From the NCBI GenBank assembly GCA_003956705.1, contig QZCP01000086.1, positions 1-64,000 of the forward strand: a DNA stretch of 64,000 nt. The letters run 5' to 3'. Shown in pieces: positions 51,906 to 63,689 of this stretch. The notes under the pieces are model-generated. The model ran no database searches, had not been told where the DNA came from, and saw nothing but the letters and a program-made list of their open reading frames with translations. The translations under genes were made by a program, and so were the position numbers. Each line of letters begins with the position of its first letter. Position 1 is the stretch's first letter. The DNA is from Brevipalpus yothersi (lineage: Eukaryota > Arthropoda > Arachnida > Trombidiformes > Tenuipalpidae).

Positions 51906-52305
51906 TAAATGCCCAGACAGAGGGGCTGAGTTGTGAGTAGTTCAGTGATTGTTATGAATACTAATTTGCATTTCAGAGTATCTATCCGGGATTGAATCCC
52001 TCGTAATGAGTCCATAGATTGAGTGCATTATAGCGAAAATTAACTGTACCTTGGAAAAAAAAGTTTGCACACACATACAAAAAGAATTTTCACAGAATCC
52101 AGGGAACTATGCAAACATCCCAAAATTTTTGAGTATTCTCTTCACTACTATTTTTCGTGCTCAATATTTCGACAATTAAGGAGATGTGTTAAAAATCATT
52201 GCCGCGTGAGGCAACAATTCTACACCAGAAGGGAAAAACTATTAGCAACTTTTGTATGATATTAATGAGAGGAAAAAAATCAAATTTGACTCTAATACAT
52301 AAAGA

Positions 52306-52336
<31 letters not shown>

Positions 52337-53254
52337 TTGATAATTTCAGCCGGATATGGAATAAGTCAAGTGAGAAAAGAAGGTAAATTTTTTTCAAGGT
52401 TCATCTAACTCGGCCACAGAGAATTGGTTTTGTTGATAAACACTCTGTATTTTCATTTTGTTGATGAAAAAAAATCAAGTGGAAATGATGAAGGGAAGAA
52501 GATGAGGAACAAGTTAATACATTGAATTAGATCTGCTTCCATTAGGGATGTTCTTCTGTGTATGTGTTGATATAAGCTGCTTTTTTTCTCTTTTCTCTTC
52601 ATATTATGCTTCCGCTCATTTGATCGGAAAAAAAGTTCCAACATGGAAGAAAAAGTTTTAGAGGACGCTTTTCTTGAGGAAAAGATAAACCTCAACCTTC
52701 GTATTGATGGAGAGAGAGAGAGAGACAAGTTTGTGGCACTAAAACGCCTCCGGGCATATGATGGATGAACTCAAAGTTTGAAGTTCATACCCGATTGCTA
52801 TCGGCAATGTCTGATTGGATTATTGGACACATACTATGAGCTGAATATGAGTGTTTCTTTCTTAATGAATGACCAATACTTGATGAACTGATGAACGGAA
52901 AATTTTACCTTCAAGCAGTAACAGCAACAGCAATAGAAGAGAGTGTTCTCGAAAACACCTCCAAAAATTGAATGAATATACATGTTCAGTATATATGTAC
53001 AAACTTCTCAGATTAAGTGTATGTTGTTTAAGGTTTGAGTGTCTTTTTGCAATTTGAAATCATTTATCGCTTGGTGAGCCATTCACAAAATGGAACTTTT
53101 CTCAAATGATTTCAATCTCATTGAAGAACGTGGTGCGTGTATGATATGTGTGTATAAGTGTGTTTTAGTGAAAGTGGAATGGAATGGAAAAAGAAGCGAA
53201 AAACGAGTAAGCAAATAAAACTTTTCAGATAAAGACAGAACTTGTGTATAGATG

Positions 53255-53259
<5 letters not shown>

Positions 53260-53297
<38 letters not shown>
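53260..53297. repeat. (GA)n microsatellite
   Basis: Perfect GA run. Confidence 0.95.
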
Positions 53298-53300
<3 letters not shown>

Positions 53301-54253
53301 TAAAAGAAGAAGGTTAAATGTGAACAGACCGAAGGATTACATCGATTCGGTCGATTTATGCCATCACCATTCTTGTGATTCTTGTGAATCAAGTTGTTGT
53401 AGTACAGTTGTAGTTGTACTTTTACACACACATACATACATTTTGTTGACTATTATTTGCTGTGAAAAAGGTTATTTTGCCCAATAATTCGTATTCCCTT
53501 TTCTCTCGCTTCGTATTTATGATAGACAATCATAAGTAATCATTTTCAAGAGGAAAAATCACTGATTAACTTGAGTATTAGGGTTGGTCTATCCGATTTT
53601 GGGGTAACTTTGTAGCTCTTTTTTTCTCCCTCTTTCTTGCCACCATCGAATATTGAAACTAGAAAATATATACAATTAAGTATCGAAAGGTTAAAGTTAT
53701 AATGGGCATTTGAGGAAAGGTAAAAGATCGTGGGATGACTTTCAGCTGATCAATAATGCTTACTTAGCTAGATTGGAGAGAATGTGTGAAAGTGAAATCA
53801 GAGGCTTAGTAATATACCCACAAAGTATCTAGTAAAATATATACATGAGAGAGAGATATTTTTCGTGTGCAAACTTTTCTCGATGCATAGAGAAAGATGT
53901 AAAAATTGAATCTAAATCATCACCATCATCACCATCATAATTGGAGATGATAAATCAGGAATATCTTATTATTATAATTATTACTGAATATCCAGCGAAA
54001 GTGAAGAGTCAAATACTGTCAGCCAGACGATTTAACGGTAGCGTCATAATACATCAGCTTTGGGCTTGTTTCGTGACGATGAATATAAAGTCAATGTCTT
54101 TGCTGATCTCTTCTTGATATCGGATTTATTAAGAGAAAATATTGCATTGCAATGTATGGATGAAAGGATCTCAATTTCTTTCTCTCTTCCATTTCATGGT
54201 GTGATAGATGATGAGACCTTGCATTGTCTTGATTTGAATTCATTTTCGGAGAA

Positions 54254-54254
54254 C

Positions 54255-54306
<52 letters not shown>
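54254..54306. repeat. (GA)n microsatellite
   Basis: GA run followed by GAAA-rich sequence. Confidence 0.95.
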
Positions 54307-54309
<3 letters not shown>

Positions 54310-55623
54310 AGAAAAAGTTTCGCATCACATGAGAAAGAATGAGAGAGGAGAAAAGAGAAAGAGCATCTTTGACGAAATGAGGATGTATAAATGTTATATT
54401 CAGTTTGCGACGAAATTTTGCCCTTTTGTCTGAGTATGAGAAACAGAAAGAAAAATAAGAATAAAAAGAATCGATCGAACTCATCTTTTTTCATCTCTCT
54501 ATTCCTCTTTCTTTCTCTTTCTCTCTCTTTCTCATCATTTCTACTATTTTCAATTGGGTGAAGGACTCAAGAGCGACATGATGCGGCTTTTGATCATCTT
54601 CTTTTCTCAGAATAAGATGATCTTTTCTCTCCTCTTCTCTCGCTTTTTCACTGCCAGTCCGCTTGCTTGTTTGGCGAAACTTGCATCGCCAGTCGAAAAA
54701 GTGGGCTACTTGAAGACAAACTTGGCTCATGATCAACAAACAGCCTACTTTGCATCATCACCAAACAGAAGCAGCAGCATCTTTTGCTCTCCAACTTTTA
54801 TCCTTGAATCATTTCATTCTGTCCTCAACATCTTTCGCTCTTCATCTCTCGAGCGCCAAAAGGAAGATGATCCCACTACATGAGAGTGAACATGAGTGGG
54901 TTGGGAAAAAGAGAGAGAGAGAGAAGTGAAAACATTTCCATCAGTTTTCCTACAATATCGAGTGTGTTATGTACATGATGTTCTGGGTATATGTTGGAGA
55001 AGAGTATGAGTGTGCATGAATGAGAGAGAGAGAGAAAAAAAGTTGGAAAATATAGCAGCATCAATTCGATTTGATTAATGGCAACGAATGACGGAAAATA
55101 GTAGCTGATTGCGAAGAATTGCTTGCTGTGTTTTGTGAAATATTGGCATTAGAAGTGAGAGATTTCGTGCAAAGTATATTGACATTTACTTGACGTTACT
55201 TTGTGTCCCTTACATGCATGTAAGCAAATATTTTTTCCATTGATTCGCTTGGAATATGTGTATGTATGTGTGTGTAAGAGTTGGTGAAAGGGAGAGAGAA
55301 AGAGAGAGACTCTACTCTGATTATAATTCACCACTTTGATGAGGTGGGAATATGGTGTGGAAAAGCGAAATGTCTAGGTCATTGGTGGACTAGATTGGAA
55401 TACAATACACCCACCCAAAGGGTATGATCAGATATTCCAAGTTCATGGAATAGGCGTCAGAGTTGATGGCTTTTCCATGCAAGAAAGAGTGAATGAGAGA
55501 GAGAGAAAGTTAATGAATGCTGAATGGGTGTAACATGCTTTCTCATGATCATCTGAGCAATTCTGATCATCATTTCTTTCCTCTCTCTCTCTCACTTTCA
55601 TGCTTGTAGAGTAAGCGAGTAGA

Positions 55624-55626
<3 letters not shown>

Positions 55627-55655
<29 letters not shown>
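55627..55655. repeat. (GA)n microsatellite
   Basis: Perfect GA run. Confidence 0.9.
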
Positions 55656-55658
<3 letters not shown>

Positions 55659-56155
55659 TCCTAAATTTGTGAGAATTGGATTCTGGTGAACAGAATCGAC
55701 TATTGAGTAAGAGAGAAAGAGAGAGATATATAGAGAAGGGCAGACAGACAGACAGGATGAAAGAGAGCGAAAAGATGCGAGAGAATAGAAAGTAAGACAA
55801 AACAGAAACGAATCAAGAATGAATCAATTCCACCAAATTAGGTAGAAACTGATGATTCCAATTGGTGTGATGAACGAAGAAGAGGGAGAGTTTGATGTAG
55901 CATCATATATTATTAAAGTCCCGATGATTGAATTCTCTGACAACCACTCGTTTTATTCTATGAAACATGGCGTAATGCCGAGATTTCATCTTTTCTCTTA
56001 CCCTTATATTCGATTCTTGTTCCAACAAGCCTCACAAGAATGATGACGAAAGATGTTCCAGCGTGATTTGAGTCGATTCGCCAGATAGAAGAAATCAGAA
56101 ACGCTCAATGAATGACAGCAATGAGTAACGTGAATCGGAAGCTGAAAGCGACGAG

Positions 56156-56194
<39 letters not shown>

Positions 56195-56945
56195 AGACGC
56201 CCTTGGTCCGAAATGATGGAGGTTAGATACTTGGTTTCTTGCTTGGTTATTGCTCATTGGCTTGATTACGAACGGAGGCGATGTTGTAGTCTGCATGAAA
56301 CATCACATCGTTTGAGGAGGTTTCGATTTGCGATAATTTCACTCTCATTCATGCCGTCTCAGCAGATTTGTCATGGCTTGGATGAGGATCGAGTTAAAAG
56401 GTAATCGGATAGAAACAACAACACACAATCTGATTAAATCAGATGCGTTGAGTAAAAAAATGTTTGAGTAAAGAACGATTGATTCATTTGAATTCACGCT
56501 TGCCAGGCATGATTTGGGTAAGAATGATCGAGAATAGATGAAAAATAAATGAAAATGACGAACCATAGGCCTTCATGTGATGAATATTTGTCAGTTTGTT
56601 GTAGGAAGTTGGAGAGAGGGAAGAGAGGAGAGGAGAGGTAGAAAGGGGAGAGAGAAATAAAGTTCACTCTCATAATGTGTGTAGGAAGATGGAGGAGCAC
56701 GAATTGTTTTCTTTTTTCGTAAATCATTGACAAAAGATTCGAGTCAAATCAAATGCTGTTTTTTCAGGAGAGATTCTCCTTAAACAAGTTTGATTCCACG
56801 ATTTTTCCTTATTTACAGTCCATCAGCTGATAGATCAATGAATTAAATGACAATTTAGCAGGTTTAAAAAGGTCTAATGAAACATTCGATCATGACAAGA
56901 GCAATGAGTAAATACAGTCGTAATTATTGTACAATTCAAACTTGT

Positions 56946-58575
56946 TCAGGGAATTTGGGTGATGAGCAATCTTTGCTGAGACCAAGGCAATTTACGCCTC
57001 CGAAAGCACCGAGGCCATGGAAACGGCCACTCTAGGGATCTAGGGATTAAACAGGATTGGCATGGAGTATGACCACAGTTTAAATTTCGACAATTATGCT
57101 CAAAATATTGAAATATTCGGAACCACCACAGACGAGATAGATAATTTGTTGGACTTGATACCTATAAGAACGATAAAAGGCGGAAGAAAATCAGTGATTC
57201 ATGTGACTGGTTCAGTCAGGCCATTGATTATTAGCCAAACCATTCCGGTCTGTAGACAAGTACTTCACTAAAATGATAAAGTGAGCGAGTCACTTTTTGC
57301 GTGAAAGAGGAAACGGAGTAAGAAGAGACGGCAGCGAGACAAACTCAATATATATATATATATATAAATGAATGTGTGTTTAAGAAGTAGAGAGAGAAAG
57401 AAAGAGAAAGAGAGAGAGAAAAAAAAGATAAGGGGACACTTACCATCAGCGAGTGATTGTATGCTAGAGTATGATATATCCAGAAAACCATGGTTGTCAC
57501 ATAATAAGCTAGAATTATGTCTATTAAATAATGTCCTCTTGATATGATGACACAAATAACACCACCAAAACAGCAGCTGAAAAGAAGTGCATGGAACACT
57601 TTCCAGGCAATTGTTCGGCATCTTGAAGGCATCAGATATTCTCTTAAAACTAGATATCCTAATGTTAGGATTACTGTGTGTCCACTGAACAAGTAATCAC
57701 CACAATAGCTGTGGCGTCCATTGATGGACAGCCCAAATCCCAGTAGCATGTAACCAACACGTGAAGCAATGATTGAAACATATTCACCGAATGGCAGATT
57801 GGGATGATATGTCCCATTTGATAACTGTATGATGGAAAGAAAAGTATGGACACACGTTTGAGTGAGAAGTTGACCAGCATTTTTCTTTTTCGAGCAAAAT
57901 TTTTCCTTTTTCCGCGGAATTTTTTTTTTGCAATTCAAGTCAACTAAGATTGTAAGGTTGCATGTTTGTAAATGTTTTTATTATCGTAATGTGTGTTTGT
58001 GTGTTCAACATACCTGAGGTTCACAATAATAGTTATGATTTGCCAATGGAAAAACGGTGGATATCATACAAATACCTCGGAATAGGTAGATTATTCCCAT
58101 CATTAACGATAATCGCTTAAATATGATCACACTACAATGGAAATGGAAAAGAGAGGTTGATGACAGTAATCATACATTGATCAATGATAACAGCTAGCTA
58201 TATTATTGATAGCTAGAGAAAAACGAAGAGATGAAGATGAGAATCAAGATAATGATAAATAGCTTACCGATATCGGTGGACGAATAGAAGGAAAACAATT
58301 AGCCCAGAAACAACAAGAATAATATATTCTGCTATATCAAGTGTCCAATCAACTTTTGGCAACAAACTGAAGCCCAAATCGGGCAAAGGTTTATCAATAT
58401 CCCTTGGTACTCTTTCATGGACAATTGCGAGGACAACTAAATTGGAAACCATACCACAGAATGCGAATAGAAAGGCAATTGTAGCACGAAAACAATCTTC
58501 AACCGAACTATCTCGCTCTTCATTTTCCTCCTCTTTCTCTTGTTCAATCACTTTCTCGGGTACTGGAGAAGACAT
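56946..58575 (-). CDS. Sphingomyelin synthase (SMS1/2 type)
   Basis: Exons are 58575-58268, 58131-58014, 57824-57444 and 57161-56946 on the minus strand, phases 2, 0, 0, giving 340 aa. The multi-pass membrane protein carries the LPP-type catalytic triad of the family: His191 in CGDYLFSGHT, and His240 with Asp244 in GHYLIDIILAYY. Other conserved parts are GGLSI-like GFGLSINGRH before the first motif, TTMVFWIYHTLAYN after the second, and a tail with SRLWWFRIFQYFE and IPRSLEWPFPWP, which resembles the SMS1/2 C-terminus. There is no SAM domain, unlike SMSr/SAMD8. The enzyme moves phosphocholine (or phosphoethanolamine) from a glycerophospholipid to ceramide in the Golgi or plasma membrane. Oddities: the tail between YFEHNC and CLIPR has four closely spaced cysteines, and the N-terminus MSSPVPEKVI nearly repeats that of the divergent neighbour Barentsz. 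Confidence 0.93.
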
Positions 58576-59148
58576 GGCGATATATATATGTTTTTGATGT
58601 TTCTTTTGGTGTTTATGGTGGTAATGGTAGTATATTTGGTGGTGATGGAAGTGGTGGTGGTAGTGGTGCTGGTGATAGTGGTGATGTTGATGTTGATGGG
58701 ATGATTCAATGATGATGATGATTGGAACACTTATGAACACACATACACAACACACTCAACTCACTGAATCACCCAAAATAATATCACACTATGCCAATTT
58801 TTCACACAGTGTCCAATCGGAGACTATGCTCCAGACACTCGAAAAAATATGTACATTCATAAAAATATATATATATATTTTTTAGATAGATAGAGGAAAC
58901 AAAAATAATTAATCCAACTCCGGCTGGAACTCACAACGTCCCATATCACCAACTATTCTCATCAACTTACAGCTATTGAGGAGTGTTTCCATCACAAAAA
59001 TTTTTCACTTCTCTCACTACTACACACTGTGATATGCTTGCAGCCAAGCCTTGAAATTTTTCTCCTCTCTCTCACACATATCTATTGCGCATGATCCAAC
59101 ACATGCATCACACATACATACAGCGACCTCTATAATTTTGACCCCCAC

Positions 59149-59160
59149 TTTTGGCGCGAA
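59149..59160. promoter_or_regulatory. E2F/DP-like site
   Basis: The sequence TTTTGGCGCGAA fits the E2F consensus TTTSSCGC closely and is followed by T-rich DNA. It lies about 575 bases 5' of the SMS start codon. GC-only octamers are rare in this AT-rich DNA, which makes the match stand out. Function is inferred. Confidence 0.4.
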
Positions 59161-61884
59161 TTTTTGACCAAAAAGATGTTGGAAAGTGGACAAGAGAGAG
59201 AGAGAGGAAGAAGGAAAGAGAGAGCGAAAGACAAAAGAGAAAGAAAGAAGAAAAGAAGGAAAGAAAGAAAGAAAGGGAGAAAGAGAGAGAGAGAGATGGA
59301 TAGATCACGTCCCTAATCGTATTTGGCATTCTTGAGAAAAAGCAAGAGCTTCTTACTAAGAAGAAGCCTCAAAAATTGAAGGAAGAGAGAGAAGATTGAA
59401 TGTTCTTGGACATCTCATGTTTGAGTGCTTATAAAATTTTTCAGACTAGTGTTAATATGAGGGAGGGTATTTTTGTGTGTAATAATTTGTAGCGATTTGA
59501 GGGTGTTTTTTCTTTTCAATTTTTTCAATCGAATACATTGGAACAGGATAATTTTATCACGTCATAGGAGATGATGTTATAATCAACTATTTTTCCAAAC
59601 TCATGATGAGATACGTCTTTTTCCGTCTCTTATCGAGTGGGATAGACGGATTGATTAGTCATTTCCGTAGGAAATGGTAATTTCATCTGATATTTGTTAA
59701 AAGTTGCATGTTGAGAGGTAAGGGAGAGGAGTATTGATTTGAATTGTCTACAAATAATCTCGAATCTTAAAAAAAATTGAGAAATATTGCCCTCTCATAA
59801 CCCTGGTCTATGATTTCAAGGTAGTGAAAAAAATTTTTTTTTTCGTAAGGACAAAGAGATTATGGCCATAAATATCAGATTTAATAGCTCCCTCAGCCAA
59901 CTAATTCTCTCTCTCTCTCTCCACCTGTACCCTTGTACACTATTGATTCTCTTTGTTCAAAGAAAAGAGGAAGAGAGAACGTTGAAGGTGTTTAAAGGAT
60001 ATCACCAAGTCCAATCAAGGCTGCTTAATGAGATCAGTCGATTTGAGCCCCGAAGGAAGGTATTAATTCCCCATATTTAGGCATTGGTTTTTCTCGTTCA
60101 CTTTGAAAGGCTATTCTGAGATGTATTTTTTTGAATGATTAAAAAGCACATTGTAGGCTTAGTCCTTCTATCCACTATTTATTGTCCAAAAGAATGCTAT
60201 CATATATTTGCTTTTAGAGGATTTCATTCAATTGTCAAAAAAATTAAAATTAAACATTAATTTAACAGTAAAACTAGCTTTGGAAAATACACTTAATTGC
60301 TAGAATTTAGACTCATTCAAAGGAATTCTTTTACGTTTATTGGTTTCCCAATGTACAGAAAATGTGTGAAATTTCAAGGAACAAAAAGGTATTAACACCA
60401 TACAAACGTCATTATATTGCTGCTTCATCATTGAGAACTGAAATTTAAACAGAGGAATTCCATGGAACTTGATGAGAGATTGCCGTAAAGTTTACATCCG
60501 CTCTCTCTTTCTCTTTCTCTCTTCCCTTCTCTCTTATCGCTTCTTTTCTACTCGATATGATTGAGTGTTACTCGCTAATTCTTGTTTCATAGCAAATAAA
60601 ATTCAGAGATCAAAAGACTGAGGATAGATCAAGATGTTGAGTGAACTTCTCTCTCAGTTTTTTGGATTTTGTGTACTTATAACATGCTTCTGATAAGTTT
60701 TTCACTTGAAAAAGACTTCAACCCAAAATCTTGAGTGGTTTGTTTGACTTAATTTACAAGTACAAAGTTTGTGTGTTAATCACCGAATACTCTGTACTAG
60801 ACTGTAAGTTGTGATAAAATGTTTGCTACTTACCAGAGGTGGAAGCTTCATCACATGATGATAATAAAAATGGTAAACCGTGGTGGCGAGAGAATATTCT
60901 ACAATGGTGTCTCCTTCGTATGACCATTCATCCGACTTCAAATTTTGAGCAACACATGATGATGGGAAGAAGTTTTCAAGCCAAAGCTACTCAATAAATC
61001 GAATATTCTTCTAGAATCAAGTATCCCATAGTGATGATAACATAATGCTCAGTGAACACAAAATCAACTTTCAACGTAACCCACTTATTGGAAAAAAAGC
61101 TGTTCGATCCGTTCAGATAAGTTGAACGCGTGGAAACACAAGTCTGGTGAATAAATGTTGAGCAGATAAATTATGTCGCAATCTTAGAAGACGATCGATT
61201 GTGTGAAATCCTATGGGAACGATAACTGAACAATTTTAGATCAAACTGACACAAATTCAGTTCATAGTTATTAATGTTAGGAAAAACTGTTCAAACTGAG
61301 CTATTAACGGAGGAAACGATGAATACTTTCATCATCAACAATATCCCGGTTTTAATCAAAAACACTATGGAAACATTGAAATGAGCAACTATGATCAATT
61401 GTCTCGGGATTGTTGAGATTATGGAAATTTTTTCCTCTTTTTTCTAGCCACTCTTCCCTTTTTCCACTGAATCAAAAAAGATCTATTGTATCAGAGCGTT
61501 TTAGAGCGTTTTACTTGCTTCAGCATCTCAAAATAAATAATAGAATCCCATTGATTTAACGAAAATTTAACCAAAAAATATCCAGAATATCCAGGCAATG
61601 CTACCCAACCTTCGTAGGAGCCCAAAAGTTCTAATGCCTTTAAAAAAATTCAACCTCATCCTTAAATCATTCATCGTTTTCAGCCTCATCACTCCTTTTA
61701 ATTCATATCGTTCATAATTTCGTCTTACCATATCAAATATTTTTCATAACTTTTCGTTGAAATTTTCCCAATTTTTCAATGAACACCTCACCTCCACATT
61801 CAGTAGACTTTGAATCTCAATGAATTTCGAATCAGAATTTGAATATTTAAAATCGCAAAAAAATTTTTTTTTCGACCACCAATA

Positions 61885-61896
61885 CAGGTGGCGCTG
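61885..61896 (+). promoter_or_regulatory. CAGGTGGCGCTG motif, CTCF-like, upstream of Barentsz
   Basis: CAGGTGGCGCTG lies about 180 bases before the Barentsz start codon. It resembles the core of the CTCF motif (AG-R/K-GGCGC). Short match; binding is inferred. Confidence 0.35.
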
Positions 61897-62066
61897 TGAA
61901 TCGAGTTTTTCTTCGCTTTGAGATGTATCCTCAAAGCTGAATGTATGTACTTTGCATGGGTTTAATTAATCTTTTTTTGGACACAATTAAATGGATTGAA
62001 TTTGATATTAATTTGATTGTGTATAATTTGTGTTCAGTGGTGATTGTAAACATATTGTGAGTGATA

Positions 62067-63689
62067 ATGTCGTCACCGGTTACGGAGAAAGTGATTGTGC
62101 CGGATAAAGTGGATGATAATAATGATGACCAGGATAAGGTGAAGGAAGAAGAGGAGAAAAAAGGAGCCGAAAAAGATGATGAAGAAGACGAAGTGCATGT
62201 AAACGCGAGTGAAGCGTCTAGTGTTGATGATGGTGATTCAAAAGTGTCCGATGGACAATCGTCTGGTTCCACATCGGAATATGAGAGCTTGGACAATGAT
62301 GAGGATAGACGTAATCCACAGTATATACCCAAGAGAGGTGCTTTTTATGAGCATGATGATCGAATAATGTCCGATGAGGAGGAGGATAAGGGTGATAATG
62401 ATAATAATAATAGTGGTAATAGTAATAATATCAATGCCAACAACAATAACAATGATGTGGAAGAGGAGAAAAGTGAAAGTCAACAACCACAGCCACAACA
62501 ACAACCGAAAGCCGGGACACCCGTTGTGGAGAAGGGAAAAAAGCCGAAGAAAAAATCAACCAATGATGGTGCATGGGGACATGATTTGTTTAATGATGCT
62601 GAGCAGAAACCAAAATCAAGAATAGAAATAATCAACTCTTATGGTTACGATATAAGAGAGGAAGAAGGTCCCCCAAAGGCGAGAAGACGTAGAAAGTATG
62701 GAAGGGGACACACTCGAAATGAAAGACCTCCGAGAGAAAATGTACAAGGCGTAAAGCCTCCACGAAGACCACCAAATCCATCTAGTAAGCAAGATTTTCC
62801 TGATATTGCTAAAGCTGAATCGAAACCAGAGCCTAGACCAGTGAATAAGGAAGTGAAAAATCCGAAAAGAGCTGAACGAGTTGAAAGAGTCGAAAGGACC
62901 GATAGAATCGAAAGGGCTGAAAGGACAGAAAGGCCCGAAAGAATCGAAAGAATCGAAAGAGCCGAGAGGATAGAAAGAGTTGAAAGGGTCGAAAGAACTG
63001 AAGAGCCTCCAGTGATGGTTAAAACACAAGTGTTCAAGAATTCTCGTCGAGACCCTCGTGATTCTCGGGATTCTCGACGTGAGCCAATCCATCCAAAAGA
63101 TCAAGCTCCTAGAGGAGATAATTTTATTCGAGGCAAAAATCGACCAAAGTTCGAGGATAGAGATTTTCCATCTCCACGAGATGGGCCAAGAGTTGAACGA
63201 GAAGCTCCTTCGAGAGAAAGTAGGGGTAGGCTCCCAAGAGATATACCACAAATACACCGGGATACTGGTAGACCTAATCGATCAAGTCATCAAAATGATA
63301 CAATTCCTCCCGAAGATGGACCAGGCGACAGAGGTGATCGTAAAAATAGGTATCCAAATCGTTGGGACCGAGAAAGAGATTTCAAAGATCGTCGAAACGA
63401 TCATGAAATTGATCGAGATCGGCGTAGAGGAGACTCATATCGCACTCGAGGATATCATGATGATAGAGGCTATGAAGTAGAAGATGCTCGTTTAACAACT
63501 GGAATGGGTCAAATTTCTCTCAATAGACATCGATCTTCTGATATGAGAAATGATAAGGTAAAGCCAGCTCATCAAGAAATGAATAGATACGTTAATCCTG
63601 TTCCTAGAGGCTCACGAGAAAATAATAATTACAACAACAATCATTCTCGTGATGTCCAGCATATGCAGTCCACTAACTCGCACATTGCT
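62067..63689 (+). CDS. btz: Barentsz/CASC3 (MLN51), exon junction complex core component, first coding exon
   Basis: One 541-codon exon from ATG 62067 to a donor GCT/GTAAGT at 63689/63690; the gene continues past the window. If unspliced the frame would stop after three more codons at 63701, but the strong donor and the missing C-terminus argue for splicing. The SELOR region is present in two blocks. NPQYIPKRGAFYEHD (about 83-97) and WGHDLFNDAEQKPKSR with YGYDIREEEGPPK (about 170-204) bind eIF4A3 and RNA in the family. Between them is a 70-residue Asp/Asn/Gln-rich insert. Residues 269-311 are an x-E-R tripeptide array. CASC3/Btz acts in mRNA localisation, nonsense-mediated decay and translation with eIF4A3 and Mago-Y14. 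The N-terminus MSSPVTEKVI nearly matches that of the SMS gene on the other side of the intergenic region. Confidence 0.92.
62871..62999 (+). repeat. In-frame minisatellite encoding (x-E-R)n in Barentsz
   Basis: A near-perfect 9-base periodicity encodes about 14 copies of [A/V/I/T/P]-(E/D)-R within residues 269-311, with units such as VER, IER, AER and TER. Copy number is likely variable between individuals. Confidence 0.85.

Larger units (their letters stand above)
50747..56945. other. Gene-poor region between the channel 5' end and sphingomyelin synthase 3' end
   Basis: About 6.2 kb without a supportable gene. It holds an (AC)n run at 51882-51905, (GA)n tracts at 52308-52336, 53260-53297, 54254-54306 and 55627-55655, GAAA repeats at 56156-56178, and a patch with higher G+C at 54640-54870 whose open frames I could not tie to splice sites or a family. 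Promoter elements of the channel should lie just right of 50746. Confidence 0.5.
58576..62066. other. Intergenic region between divergent SMS and Barentsz genes
   Basis: About 3.5 kb between head-to-head genes. Next to the SMS start is a leader of GGT/GAT-type triplets (58600-58730) that stays open in the SMS frame as a His/Gln-rich stretch but has no in-frame ATG. Further right are an E2F-like site, GA/GAAA-rich sequence (59190-59295) and a long AT-rich stretch without a gene. Confidence 0.6.

Noticed and set aside
51985..52010. Short palindrome GGGATTGAATCCC resembling a tRNA T-arm
   Set aside because: No A-box, anticodon arm or acceptor stem at suitable spacing; loop position is wrong for a tRNA.
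54554..54883. Plus frame of 109 codons in a GC-richer patch
   Set aside because: No in-frame ATG near its start, no splice evidence, and an equally open frame on the other strand.
58576..58755. Starting sphingomyelin synthase upstream with a His-rich extension
   Set aside because: No in-frame ATG upstream; ATG 58575 gives a normal-length protein.
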